Assembly (NCBI RefSeq): GCF_001475545.1
Contig: NZ_LDQC01000048.1
Span: forward strand, 1 to 64,000
Length of the DNA: 64,000 bases
Reading direction: 5' to 3'
From: Curtobacterium luteum
GTDB taxonomy: Bacteria > Actinomycetota > Actinomycetes > Actinomycetales > Microbacteriaceae
In this document: positions 15,961 to 24,951 of the stretch, in pieces
Numbering within the stretch: the stretch's first letter is position 1
Layout of the letters: each line of letters opens with the position of its first letter
The notes under the pieces: generated by a model
Databases searched by the model: none
The model's input: the letters and a program-made list of their open reading frames with translations, nothing else
What the model was told of the DNA's origin: nothing
Program-made: the position numbers and the translations under genes

Positions 15961-16717
15961 CGCCGTCGCGAGCGGGATCGATCGTTCCGCACGCAGCGCA
16001 TGGCGCTCCCTGGTCCTGCAGCCGGTGGTCATCCTCGTGGCACTGGTCGTGTTCGCCATCTGGCTGAACACCGCCGATCTGACCGCCACCGAGCGCAGCA
16101 CCCTCAACCCGGCGGACATCCTCGACCTGACGTGGCAGCACCTGACGCTCACCGCCGAGTCGACGGCGATCGTCCTCGTGCTGGGGATCCCGCTCGGGAT
16201 CGTGCTGACCCGAGGCTGGCTCCGGAGGGCGAGCGGGGTGATCCTGGCCGTCGCGAACTTCGGGCAGGCTGCGCCAGCGGTCGGCCTCATCGTGCTGCTC
16301 GCGGCGTGGTTGGGTCTCAACAGCTGGTCCGCCGTCGTCGCCCTCGTGCTCTACGCGATCCTGCCGGTGCTCCGCAACACGATCATCGGCATCGAGAGCG
16401 TCGACCAGCGACTCGTCGAGGCCGGTCGCGGGATGGGGATGAGTGCCTTCTCGGTCCTCGTCCGGGTCGAGCTCCCCCTCGCCGTACCGGTCATGCTCGC
16501 AGGCATCCGTACTGCGCTGGTGCTCCTCGTCGGGACCGCGACGCTCGCCACCTTCATCGGTGCAGGTGGTCTCGGGCTCCTCATCACGACGGGCGTGAAG
16601 CTGTTCCTCCCGTCCGTCCTCATCTCGGGAGCGGTCCTGGTCGCACTGCTCGCCCTCGCCATCGACTGGCTCGGCCGCATCGTCGAGACGGTTGCCCGAC
16701 CGAAGGGACTTCGATGA
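15953..16717 (+). CDS. glycine betaine/choline ABC transporter permease (second)
   Basis: A 254-residue partner permease. It has an N-terminal helix at about 23-38 and then five helices. The coupling loop EAGRGMGMSAFSVLVRVELPLAVPVMLAGI matches the ProW/OpuC family. The conserved TLATFIGAGGLGLLI follows. It overlaps the binding-protein gene by four bases (ATGA). Confidence 0.92.
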   Translation: MADAVASGIDRSARSAWRSLVLQPVVILVALVVFAIWLNTADLTATERSTLNPADILDLTWQHLTLTAESTAIVLVLGIPLGIVLTRGWLRRASGVILAVANFGQAAPAVGLIVLLAAWLGLNSWSAVVALVLYAILPVLRNTIIGIESVDQRLVEAGRGMGMSAFSVLVRVELPLAVPVMLAGIRTALVLLVGTATLATFIGAGGLGLLITTGVKLFLPSVLISGAVLVALLALAIDWLGRIVETVARPKGLR

Positions 16718-17754
16718 AGCGCACACACTTCGATGACACGGTGCTCGACCCTCGGAGGAGCCGACGCCGGCCCAGGGTCGTTGCGGTCACCCTCGGCGCC
16801 CTCGCCGTGATCTCCCTCGCGGGATGCGGACTGCAGCCGTCCACTGCGTACGTCCCCGGTGTCGAGCCGGCGTCGATCGAACGGATCGATGACCTACCGG
16901 CCGGTGCCCACGTCACCGTGACCTCGAAGGACTTCACGGAGCAGCTCGTCCTCGGCAAGATCGGCGTCATCGCGGCCAAGGCCGCGGGCTTCGACGTCAC
17001 GGACGAGACCAACGTCCCGGGCAGCGTCGCGGTGCGGCAGCTGATGCTCGACGGCGGTGCGGACATGACCTACGAGTACACCGGGACCGCATGGCTCTCG
17101 TTCATGGGGCACTCCGACCCCATCCGCGACCCGGAGGAGCAGTACGTCGCCGTCCGGGACCAAGACGAGCAGAACGGCCTCTCCTGGCTGCGACCTGCAC
17201 CGATGAACAACACGTACGCATTCGCGGTCCGGTCCGAAGCGGTCGACGGGCTCGATGGCATCACGCGGCTGTCCCAGGTGAAGGACCTGCCGAAAGCCGA
17301 GCGGACGTTCTGCGTCGAGTCGGAGTTCTACTCCCGGCCGGACGGGTTCAAGCCGATGCTCGAGAAGTACGGATTGCAACTCGGCGGTGGTGCGAACGGA
17401 GTGCCTCGCGACAATGTGAGCATTCTTGACACCGGCACCGTCTACACCGCGACCGACCGGGGGAAGTGCAATTTCGGCGAGGTCTTCACGACCGACGGAC
17501 GCATCAAAGCACTCGGGTTGTCCGTGCTCGACGACGATGGGCAATTCTTTCCGAATTACAATGTCTCACCCGTGCTGAACACCGCGACACTCAAGACGTA
17601 CCCGCAACTCCAGGACGTGTACGACCAGATATCGCCGAAACTCACCGATGCTGTCCTGCAGGAACTCAACCGCCAGGTGGACGTCGAAGGACGCGAGCCC
17701 GCCGATGTGGCGCTCGACTGGATGGTCGATGAGGGGTTCGTCAAGCGTCCCTGA
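16714..17754 (+). CDS. glycine betaine/choline-binding lipoprotein
   Basis: A 346-residue extracytoplasmic substrate-binding protein of the OpuAC/OsmF type. The signal peptide ends in the lipobox LAGC, so the mature protein should be lipid-anchored. Typical motifs are VTSKDFTEQLVLG, MTYEYTGTAW and NFGEVFTTDGRI. It completes the four-gene uptake system. The last third (about 17340-17750) uses codons such as ATT, CTT, AAT, TTT and ATA that are rare in the rest of the window, and its GC is visibly lower. The C-terminal lobe may therefore have been exchanged by recombination. Confidence 0.92.
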   Translation: MKRTHFDDTVLDPRRSRRRPRVVAVTLGALAVISLAGCGLQPSTAYVPGVEPASIERIDDLPAGAHVTVTSKDFTEQLVLGKIGVIAAKAAGFDVTDETNVPGSVAVRQLMLDGGADMTYEYTGTAWLSFMGHSDPIRDPEEQYVAVRDQDEQNGLSWLRPAPMNNTYAFAVRSEAVDGLDGITRLSQVKDLPKAERTFCVESEFYSRPDGFKPMLEKYGLQLGGGANGVPRDNVSILDTGTVYTATDRGKCNFGEVFTTDGRIKALGLSVLDDDGQFFPNYNVSPVLNTATLKTYPQLQDVYDQISPKLTDAVLQELNRQVDVEGREPADVALDWMVDEGFVKRP

Positions 17755-17788
17755 CGTCCGGCGCGCCACGTCGTCCCTGGATCGGGAC

Positions 17789-17825
17789 GGAAGCCTGCCC
17801 CCGGATCGACCGGTGGCAGGCTTCC
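17789..17825. terminator. hairpin between convergent genes
   Basis: Perfect 11-bp arms (GGAAGCCTGCC at 17789-17799 and its complement at 17815-17825) lie between two convergent stops, so it is probably a bidirectional terminator. Confidence 0.7.
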
Positions 17826-17832
17826 GGGCTCG

Positions 17833-18204
17833 TCAGAGTGAGCAGCTGACGTACGGCTTCTCCGCGGAGGTGGCCTTGCCGTAGAGCGTGGTCACCGCGA
17901 AGTACGTCGTGCCGACAGGGAGGACGTGATCCTTGACCTTCCCTGCTTTCCACTGCAGCGCACCCGAACCGCCGTCCTGGATGAGGATCCCTCCGCGCTT
18001 GCCGGTCGTGATTCCGACCCCCACCCGTCGTGACGAGCCGCAGTACCCTCCGAGAGCGACCACGTTGCAGGTCGTCACACCGCCGCTGTACTTGCATTCG
18101 ATCTTCGGGAGCTTGGCGGCACTCGCCGGCGCGGGTGCAATCATGAGCCCCGCTGCCACGACGACCGCGCCGATGATCCCCAACATTCCCTTGCGCGTGT
18201 TCAT
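17833..18204 (-). CDS. small secreted protein, orphan
   Basis: A 123-residue protein with a clear signal peptide (NTRKGMLGII core, cleavage after ASA near residue 29). The mature protein of about 94 residues is basic and has four cysteines (IECKYS, TTCNVV, GGYCGSS, VSCSL), enough for two disulfides. It is rich in Gly, Val and Thr and probably all-beta. I recognise no family. The ATG is preceded by GAAGGGGAAAG. The gene lies in a local low-GC patch that also affects the end of the neighbouring transporter gene. An exported inhibitor or cell-surface factor is possible but not shown. Confidence 0.7.
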   Translation of the reverse strand: MNTRKGMLGIIGAVVVAAGLMIAPAPASAAKLPKIECKYSGGVTTCNVVALGGYCGSSRRVGVGITTGKRGGILIQDGGSGALQWKAGKVKDHVLPVGTTYFAVTTLYGKATSAEKPYVSCSL

Positions 18205-18398
18205 TACTTTCCCCTTCGTGATTCACGGCAGGGCCGTTCCGACCCCCTCTTCCACCCTCGTACACATTCGTGGAGTCGGCAACCCCGAGCCGGGGATGAT
18301 GTCGGGATCACCGCTATCCGGAATTCGGCGATCCGCGACGTCATCTGCCCACTGCATGACGACGAGGGCTTCATCAGCAAGGGCTGACGCGACCACGA
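18205..18398. other. noncoding stretch of lower GC
   Basis: No coding frame is convincing here. Together with the terminator that follows, this forms the largest gap (about 260 bases) between the secreted protein and the TetR gene. It carries the promoter of the secreted-protein gene, but I could not fix a -10 box. Confidence 0.4.
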
Positions 18399-18446
18399 GA
18401 CGGACGGGAGGCACGGCGCCGGCTGGCACCGCGCCTCCCGTCCGTC
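18399..18446. terminator. GGACGGGAGGC-family hairpin downstream of the TetR gene
   Basis: Fourteen-bp perfect arms (GACGGACGGGAGGC at 18399-18412 and its complement at 18433-18446) with a 20-nt GC-rich loop, 18 bases after the TetR stop on the minus strand. It shares its stem sequence with the palindrome at 22723-22764. Confidence 0.75.
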
Positions 18447-18464
18447 ACTCGCTCGCGTGGACCG

Positions 18465-19079
18465 TCAGGCGGTCGCGATCCGCGACGCCGTGTCGCGGAT
18501 CAACGCGACCACCTCGGCGCGCACCTCGTCCGCGCTCTCGCCCTCGTGTCGTGCCGCGCTCCGCAGTGCGGTCATGCACATGCCGAGGAGTATCTCGGCG
18601 GCCTGGGCGGTGGCGGCCTCCGGCCCCCAGGCCGGGTCGCGCGCCAGCACCTCGCGGACCGCACCGACCATCGCCTCCGACACCGTCGTCATCCGCGTGA
18701 CCTGCCGCCGCATGAGCTGCGGGAACCGCACGACGAGCTCCTTCCGAGCCGTCCGCTCGGTCTCGTCCGCGAACGTGTCGCCGAACACCAGGAACGCGAG
18801 GTCGACGACCGCCTGCGCCGCCGGCTCGCCCGCGACCGCCTCGAGGTGCGCGGCCAACGCCTCCGCCGACAGGTCGAGCTCGGTGTGCCCGAGGACGGCG
18901 TCCTCCTTCGAGTCGAAGTAGTTGAAGAACGTCCGCGGCGAGATGTCCGCCCGCGCGGCGATCTGCTCGATCGTGGTGTGGTCGATCTCGTGTTCGAGCG
19001 CCAGCGACCGGGCCGACTCGGCGATGCGTCGTCGTGTCTCGATGCGCTTCCGGTCGCGCAGACCCAGTGGTTCGGGCAT
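18465..19079 (-). CDS. TetR/AcrR family transcriptional regulator
   Basis: A 204-residue repressor. Residues about 8-60 form the helix-turn-helix: RKRIETRRRIAESARSLAL then TIEQIAARADISPRTFFNYFDSKEDAVLG. The ligand-binding C-terminal domain is not assignable to a known effector class. It is divergent from the GNAT gene at 19137, and both starts have TANNNT hexamers at leaderless spacing in a 57-base gap. Autorepression and control of the neighbour are plausible. Confidence 0.88.
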   Translation of the reverse strand: MPEPLGLRDRKRIETRRRIAESARSLALEHEIDHTTIEQIAARADISPRTFFNYFDSKEDAVLGHTELDLSAEALAAHLEAVAGEPAAQAVVDLAFLVFGDTFADETERTARKELVVRFPQLMRRQVTRMTTVSEAMVGAVREVLARDPAWGPEAATAQAAEILLGMCMTALRSAARHEGESADEVRAEVVALIRDTASRIATA

Positions 19080-19085
19080 GCCCTG

Positions 19086-19091
19086 ACTGTA
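19086..19091 (-). promoter_or_regulatory. -10 element TACAGT (minus strand)
   Basis: Six bases upstream of the TetR ATG at 19079. Confidence 0.55.
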
Positions 19092-19123
19092 GCCGTCGGT
19101 GGGCACCGCGGCGGTGACGTGCA

Positions 19124-19129
19124 TAGTGT
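19124..19129 (+). promoter_or_regulatory. -10 element TAGTGT
   Basis: Seven bases before GTG 19137. Confidence 0.55.
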
Positions 19130-19136
19130 CGGGTCC

Positions 19137-19664
19137 GTGGCGGCGTTCGGACGGGACATCGGGGGCGGGTGCACGCTGACGCTGCGCGACCTCACGACGG
19201 TCGAGCCGCTGCACGACCTCGTCGTCGCCAACCTCGACCGGCTCCGGGCAGCCGAACCCTGGGCGTGGCAGGTGCAGAGCGTCGACACGATCGCGATGCA
19301 CACCGAGCACCTGCTCGGCCAGTACGCCATGGACCGGTCGCTCCCCTGCGTCATCCGGTCGGACGACCGCATCGTCGGGGCGGCGTCGCTCGCGTTCGAC
19401 CCGTACCTCGGCCAGGCATCGCTCGGCTACTGGATCGACGCCGGCCTGGAGGGACGGGGCATCGTCCGTCGCGCAGCCACGATCCTCGTCGGCGTGGCCC
19501 GGGCACGGGGGTGCGCGCGGGTCGAGATCCGGACGGCGGTGGACAACGAGCGCAGCCGCCGGCTGGCCGAGCGGCTCGGGTTCGTCCACGAGGGGACGCT
19601 GCGGAGCGCGATGCCGTTGGGATCGCGGCGGGTGGACGTGGCGGTGTACGGGCTCGTGCTCTGA
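19137..19664 (+). CDS. GNAT acetyltransferase, RimJ/RimL type
   Basis: A 175-residue acetyl-CoA-dependent N-acyltransferase. It resembles RimL-like ribosomal protein N-acetyltransferases: TVEPLHDLVVANLDRLRAAEPWA at the N-terminus, then LGYWIDAGLEGRGIVRRAATILV with the acetyl-CoA loop, and the ending NERSRRLAERLGFVHEGTLRSAM. The acceptor is unknown. The GTG start is chosen because of the -10 hexamer. It is divergently paired with a TetR regulator. Confidence 0.87.
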   Translation: MAAFGRDIGGGCTLTLRDLTTVEPLHDLVVANLDRLRAAEPWAWQVQSVDTIAMHTEHLLGQYAMDRSLPCVIRSDDRIVGAASLAFDPYLGQASLGYWIDAGLEGRGIVRRAATILVGVARARGCARVEIRTAVDNERSRRLAERLGFVHEGTLRSAMPLGSRRVDVAVYGLVL

Positions 19665-19725
19665 GCGGTCCGTCGACGCTCCCGACACACGGTGCCGGGC
19701 CGTGTCGCGTCGTACCGCGCGGCGG

Positions 19726-20791
<1,066 letters not shown>

Positions 20792-20811
20792 CGAGCGCAC
20801 GGTCGCGTCCC

Positions 20812-20817
20812 TAGGCT
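20812..20817 (+). promoter_or_regulatory. -10 element TAGGCT
   Basis: Seven bases before ATG 20825. Confidence 0.55.
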
Positions 20818-20824
20818 CGTTTGC

Positions 20825-22270
20825 ATGGTGGATGCGGTGGTGGTCGGAGCAGGGCCGAACGGACTCGCGGCAGCGGTGACGCTCGCGCGCGCCGGGCTGA
20901 GCGTCGAGGTCGTCGAACGGAACGACACGATCGGCGGGGGAGCACGGACGGCCGAGCTGACCCTGCCCGGGTTCCGCCACGACGTCTGCTCCGCCGTGCA
21001 CCCGATGGCCCTGCAGTCCGAGTTCTTCCGCGCGTTCCGGCTCGAGGACCGCATCGAGCTGCGCCTGCCCGAGGTCCAGTACGGCCACCCGCTCGACGGC
21101 GGCCGTGCGGGCATCGCGTACCGGGACATCGCCGAGACCGCGGCTGGCCTCGGTGCCGACGGTCCGGCGTTCCACCAGCTCATGGCCCCGCTGGCACGGC
21201 ACTCCGACCAGGTCGCCGACTTCGCGACCGACGCGCTCCTGCACGTCCCACGGCACCCGGTGACCGTCGCGAAGTTCGGCCTCCGGGCGCTCGAGCAGGG
21301 CACACGCGCCTGGAACGCCCGGTTCCGCGAGGACGTGGCACCGGCGATGGTCACGGGCGTCGCCGCGCACTCGATCCAGCACGTGCCCTCCCTGTCGACG
21401 GCTGCGGCAGCCCTGTCGCTCGGCTCCTACGCCCACGCCCGGGGCTGGCCCGTCCCGATCGGCGGCAGCCAGGCGATCGTCGACGCGCTCGCTGCCGACC
21501 TCCTCGCGCACGGCGGCACGATCGAGACCGGCCGTGAGGTCACCAGCCTCGGCGACCTCACCCCCGCCAAGGCCGTCTTCTTCGACACGAGCGTCCCGGG
21601 CATGCTCCGGATCGCGGGGAAGCAGATCCCGACCCCGAAGCGCGGGGCACTCCGGCACTTCCGGTTCGGCAACGCCGCGGCCAAGGTCGACTTCGCGCTG
21701 TCCGGGCCGGTCCCGTGGGAGAACGAGCTGCTCCGGAAGGCCGGCACGGTGCACATCGGCGGGACGCGTGCCGAGATCGCCGAAGCCGAGGGTGCGGTGG
21801 CCCGCGGGCAGCACGCCGAGCGGCCGTACGTCCTCGGTTCGGAGCCCACCGTGGTCGACCCGAGCCGGGCCCCGGAGGGGAAGCACGTGTTCTGGGCGTA
21901 CGCGCACGTCCCGGCCGGCTCCGACGTCGACCAGACCGAGGCAGTCACCCGGCAGATCGAGCGGTTCGCCCCGGGCTTCCGCGACCTGGTGCTGCACGCC
22001 TCGAGCCGCACGGCGGTGCAGATGGCCGAGTACAACCCCAACTACCAGGGCGGCGACATCGCGGCGGGGGCGGCGAGCTTCTGGCAGCTCGTCAAGCGCC
22101 CGGTGCTGTCGTCGGACCCGTGGCGCATGGGCGGCGGCATGTACCTCGCATCCCAGAGCGCGGCGCCGGGTCCCGGCGTGCACGGCATGGCCGGTTGGCA
22201 CGCCGCGAAGAGCGCGCTGCGGCACACGTTCGGCCTGCCCGTCGACGTCGATCTCGCACCGGAGGACTGA
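20825..22270 (+). CDS. CrtI-like phytoene desaturase family FAD oxidoreductase
   Basis: A 481-residue flavoprotein. The FAD motif [20 protein letters not shown] begins at residue 5 and is followed by [31 protein letters not shown]. It belongs to the NAD(P)/FAD-dependent amine oxidase/phytoene desaturase superfamily, in the branch annotated as phytoene dehydrogenase-related (PYROXD2-like). No carotenoid genes are nearby, so a role in carotenogenesis is not supported. The SRPBCC protein gene follows three bases after the stop, so the two are probably one operon. Confidence 0.88.
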   Translation: MVDAVVVGAGPNGLAAAVTLARAGLSVEVVERNDTIGGGARTAELTLPGFRHDVCSAVHPMALQSEFFRAFRLEDRIELRLPEVQYGHPLDGGRAGIAYRDIAETAAGLGADGPAFHQLMAPLARHSDQVADFATDALLHVPRHPVTVAKFGLRALEQGTRAWNARFREDVAPAMVTGVAAHSIQHVPSLSTAAAALSLGSYAHARGWPVPIGGSQAIVDALAADLLAHGGTIETGREVTSLGDLTPAKAVFFDTSVPGMLRIAGKQIPTPKRGALRHFRFGNAAAKVDFALSGPVPWENELLRKAGTVHIGGTRAEIAEAEGAVARGQHAERPYVLGSEPTVVDPSRAPEGKHVFWAYAHVPAGSDVDQTEAVTRQIERFAPGFRDLVLHASSRTAVQMAEYNPNYQGGDIAAGAASFWQLVKRPVLSSDPWRMGGGMYLASQSAAPGPGVHGMAGWHAAKSALRHTFGLPVDVDLAPED

Positions 22271-22273
22271 CCC

Positions 22274-22717
22274 ATGGCGAAGAACGTCCGCATCCTGCAC
22301 TGCCGGCCCGAGGACGTCTTCGACGTCCTGCGCGACGGCTGGCTGTTCACGACCTGGGTGGTCGGGGCCTCCCGGATGCGCGGGCAGGACCCTGGGTGGC
22401 CAGCGGTCGGCACCCGCATCCACCACTCGTTCGGCGTGTGGCCGATCGTCATCGACGACACCACGACCGTCGAGGTCTGGGACCCGCCCCGGGCGATGAC
22501 GATCCGGCCGAAGGGCTGGCCGATCGGCGAGGCCCGGGTCGCGCTCACGGTGGAGGAGCACCGTCGCGGGTGCAAGGTCACGATCGTCGAGAACGCGATC
22601 GCTGGACCGGGTTCGTACGTTCCCGACTTGCTCATGCAGCCGGCGATCTGGGTGCGGAACCGCGAGACGCTCCGACGGCTCGGCTGGGTCGCCGCGGGTC
22701 GCGCCGGGCGCGACTGA
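22274..22717 (+). CDS. SRPBCC superfamily protein
   Basis: A 147-residue START/polyketide-cyclase-like protein. The pattern RPEDVFDVLRDGWLFTTWVVGASRM, GTRIHHSFGVWP, ARVALTVEEHRRGCKVTIVE fits the SRPBCC hydrophobic-cavity fold. It probably binds a lipid-like or aromatic ligand, possibly the substrate or product of the adjacent flavoprotein. It lies in the same transcription unit and is followed by a strong palindromic terminator. Confidence 0.85.
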   Translation: MAKNVRILHCRPEDVFDVLRDGWLFTTWVVGASRMRGQDPGWPAVGTRIHHSFGVWPIVIDDTTTVEVWDPPRAMTIRPKGWPIGEARVALTVEEHRRGCKVTIVENAIAGPGSYVPDLLMQPAIWVRNRETLRRLGWVAAGRAGRD

Positions 22718-22722
22718 ACGAT

Positions 22723-22764
22723 GGACGGGAGGCCCGTGGCGGCGCCGCCACGGGCCTCCCGTCC
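22723..22764. terminator. perfect 42-nt palindrome between convergent genes
   Basis: The arms are 21 nt with no mismatch (22723-22743 and 22744-22764), starting GGACGGGAGGCCCGTGGC. The position between the SRPBCC gene and the convergent shikimate dehydrogenase gene indicates a bidirectional terminator of the GGACGGGAGGC family. Confidence 0.85.
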
Positions 22765-22781
22765 GGTGGCGACGGACGTCG

Positions 22782-23600
22782 CTACTCCGCGCGACTGAAG
22801 TCGCTCGCGCGACGCACCTGGTCGTCCGTCAGGGCGACGCCCGTGTACCGCTCGAACTGCCGCGCTGCCTGCAGGGCGATGACCTCGGCGCCCGTGATGA
22901 CGTGCTTGTCGGCCGCGCGTCCCGCGCGGACGAGCGGCGTCTCGGAGGGGAACGCGACGACGTCGAAGACGGTGTGCGCGGCGGCGATCCGGGCGTCGGC
23001 GAAGGCGAGGGCGTCCTCGTCGTCACCGCGCATCCCGAGCGGCGTGACGTTCACGAGGACGTCGGCGTCACCGGCGTCGCGCTCGTCGGCGACCCGCTCG
23101 TACCCGTACTGCGCCGCGAGGGCCGGTCCGGTCTCGTCGTTGCGGGCGACCACGGTGAGGTGCTCGAACCCGGCGCCGCGGAACGCCGCCGTGACGGCCT
23201 TGGCCATGCCGCCGGACCCGCGCAGCAGCACCCGTGACGAGCGGTCGACGTCGTGGCTCGCGAGCAGGGACGCGACGGCCTCGTAGTCGGTGTTCGACGC
23301 GGTGAGCACGCCGTCGTCGTTCACGACCGTGTTGACGGACTGGATCGCCGCCGCGGACTCCTCGATGACGTCGACGAGCGGGATGATCGCCTCCTTGAAG
23401 GGCATCGACACCGAGCAGCCGCGGATACCGAGCGCTCGGATGCCCGCGACGGCACCGGGGAGGTCGGTGGTCGTGAACGCCTTGTAGAGGAAGTTCAGCC
23501 CGAGTTCGTCGTACAGGAAGTTGTGGAACCGGGTGCCGATGTTGCTCGGACGGGCCGCCAGCGACATGCAGACCTGCATGTCCTTGTTGAGGATGGGCAT
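22782..23600 (-). CDS. shikimate 5-dehydrogenase family protein
   Basis: A 272-residue NADP-dependent shikimate dehydrogenase homologue. The catalytic lysine lies in SVSMPFKEA, substrate-binding residues in QSVNTVV and NTDYEAV, and the nucleotide loop in LLRGSGGMAKAVTAAFRGAG. The family loop usually reads GAGGA; here it is GSGGM. No other aroma-pathway gene is near, so it may be a paralogue (quinate/shikimate or amino-shikimate type) rather than the housekeeping AroE. Confidence 0.87.
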   Translation of the reverse strand: MPILNKDMQVCMSLAARPSNIGTRFHNFLYDELGLNFLYKAFTTTDLPGAVAGIRALGIRGCSVSMPFKEAIIPLVDVIEESAAAIQSVNTVVNDDGVLTASNTDYEAVASLLASHDVDRSSRVLLRGSGGMAKAVTAAFRGAGFEHLTVVARNDETGPALAAQYGYERVADERDAGDADVLVNVTPLGMRGDDEDALAFADARIAAAHTVFDVVAFPSETPLVRAGRAADKHVITGAEVIALQAARQFERYTGVALTDDQVRRASDFSRAE

Positions 23601-23663
23601 GGCGTCAGTCTCCCATGCTGGTGCTGATGGAGCGGTCCATGTCCGCGGACCGGACGCCTGGCG

Positions 23664-23669
23664 TACCGT
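23664..23669 (+). promoter_or_regulatory. -10 element TACCGT
   Basis: Seven bases before ATG 23677. Confidence 0.55.
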
Positions 23670-23676
23670 CGGGGGC

Positions 23677-24615
23677 ATGGCAGAGCTCCCCGACACCATG
23701 CGCGCCGTCCGGTTCTCCGAGTGGGGTGACCGATCCGTCCTGCACGTGGAGGAGGTCCCGCTGCCGTCCGTCGAGCCGGGCCGGGTGCTCGTCCGGGTGC
23801 GAGCGGCCGGCATCAACCCGGGGGAGTCCGCGATCCGTCAGGGTCTGTTCGACGGCGAGGACCCGTCGAAGCTCCCGTCGGGCCAGGGCACCGACTTCGC
23901 GGGCATCGTCGTGGCCGTCGGTGAGGGTGTCGACGGCGTCGACGAGGGCGAGGAGGTCCTCGGCTGGTCGTGGGAACGGTCGAGCCAGGCCGAGTACGTG
24001 TCCGTGCCGGCCGGTCAGGTCGTGCAGAAGCCGCACCGACTCTCGTGGGAGGTCGCCGGCGGGCTCGACGTCGTCGCGACCACCGCGGCCGCTGCGGTCC
24101 GCGCCGTCGATCCGCGACCGGGGGAGACGGTCGTCGTCTCCGGAGCCGCCGGTGGTGTCGGCGGCTTCGTCACGCAGCTCCTGACGAACGAGGGCATCGA
24201 CGTCATCGCGATCGCGTCCGAGGCGAACCACGACTGGCTCCGGTCGAAGGGTGCGCGGCCTGTGACGTACGGCGACGGTCTGCAGGATCGGATCACCGAG
24301 CTGGCGACGAACGGCATCGACGCGCTCATCGACACCTACGGTCCCGAGTACGTGCACCTCGGCGTCGCGCTCGGGGTCCCGGTCGACCGCATCGAGACGA
24401 TCATCGCGTTCGAGGCGGCGTCGGAGCTCGGGGCGAAGGCCTCGGGCAGCGCGGACACGGCGGACCCGGAGATCCTCGGGGCGCTCGCGCTGCAGGTCGC
24501 CGACGGGGCCATCGAGGTCCCGATCGCAGCGGCCTACCCGCTCGACCGCGTGCAGGACGCGTACGCCGAGCTCGAGCAGCGGCACACGCGCGGCAAGATC
24601 GTCCTCGTCCCGTGA
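23677..24615 (+). CDS. NADP-dependent quinone-oxidoreductase-like MDR protein
   Basis: A 312-residue medium-chain dehydrogenase/reductase of the zinc-free quinone oxidoreductase group. It shows the GroES-like fold with AAGINPGESAIRQG and the cofactor loop VVSGAAGGVGGFVTQLL with Ala-Ala-Gly-Gly-Val-Gly. No catalytic zinc ligands or structural cysteine cluster are present. The start is at ATG 23677, fixed by the -10 hexamer; frame-open upstream ATGs are ignored. It is divergent from the shikimate dehydrogenase homologue. Confidence 0.88.
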   Translation: MAELPDTMRAVRFSEWGDRSVLHVEEVPLPSVEPGRVLVRVRAAGINPGESAIRQGLFDGEDPSKLPSGQGTDFAGIVVAVGEGVDGVDEGEEVLGWSWERSSQAEYVSVPAGQVVQKPHRLSWEVAGGLDVVATTAAAAVRAVDPRPGETVVVSGAAGGVGGFVTQLLTNEGIDVIAIASEANHDWLRSKGARPVTYGDGLQDRITELATNGIDALIDTYGPEYVHLGVALGVPVDRIETIIAFEAASELGAKASGSADTADPEILGALALQVADGAIEVPIAAAYPLDRVQDAYAELEQRHTRGKIVLVP

Positions 24616-24681
24616 CGGCCGGGGGACAACCCCACCCCGGCTCGTGGGTCGACCGGGTGGCCACGGCCGCCCGTCGATCCG

Positions 24682-24687
24682 TAGCGT
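24682..24687 (+). promoter_or_regulatory. -10 element TAGCGT
   Basis: Seven bases before ATG 24695. Confidence 0.55.
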
Positions 24688-24694
24688 GGTCGGC

Positions 24695-24907
24695 ATGAGC
24701 ACCTTCCTCCGTCCCCGTTCCGGCCGACTCCTCGCCGGGGTCTGCGCCGGCATCGCCGACCGACTCGGCTGGTCCCGCGCGCTCGTCCGTGTCGTCTGGG
24801 TGATCCTGAGCCTGTTCCCCGGCCCGCTCTGGGTCCTCTACGTCGTGCTGTGGATCCTCATGCCGGCCGAGGGTTCCCAGCGTCTGCGCCGCGTCCGCCG
24901 CCGCTGA
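24695..24907 (+). CDS. PspC domain-containing protein
   Basis: A 70-residue protein consisting of one PspC domain: RSGRLLAGVCAGIADRLG followed by the membrane segment VVWVILSLFPGPLWVLYVVLWILMP and an arginine-rich end. PspC proteins take part in membrane-stress sensing in enterobacteria. Short free-standing forms are common in actinobacteria and their role is not settled. Confidence 0.9.
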   Translation: MSTFLRPRSGRLLAGVCAGIADRLGWSRALVRVVWVILSLFPGPLWVLYVVLWILMPAEGSQRLRRVRRR

Positions 24908-24939
24908 GCGGCGCTGAGGCCCCGTCCGTCCGGACGGGC

Positions 24940-24945
24940 TAGTGT
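24940..24945 (+). promoter_or_regulatory. -10 element TAGTGT
   Basis: Six bases before GTG 24952. Confidence 0.55.
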
Positions 24946-24951
24946 GGCGAC

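Noticed and set aside
18546-19664. A single 372-codon plus-strand protein covering the TetR gene and the GNAT gene
   Set aside because: Only the part from GTG 19137 matches GNAT. The upstream part is antisense to the TetR coding sequence.
20825-22270. Carotenoid biosynthesis locus
   Set aside because: Only one CrtI-like flavoprotein is present, with no crtB, crtE or cyclase genes nearby, and it sits in the PYROXD2-like branch.
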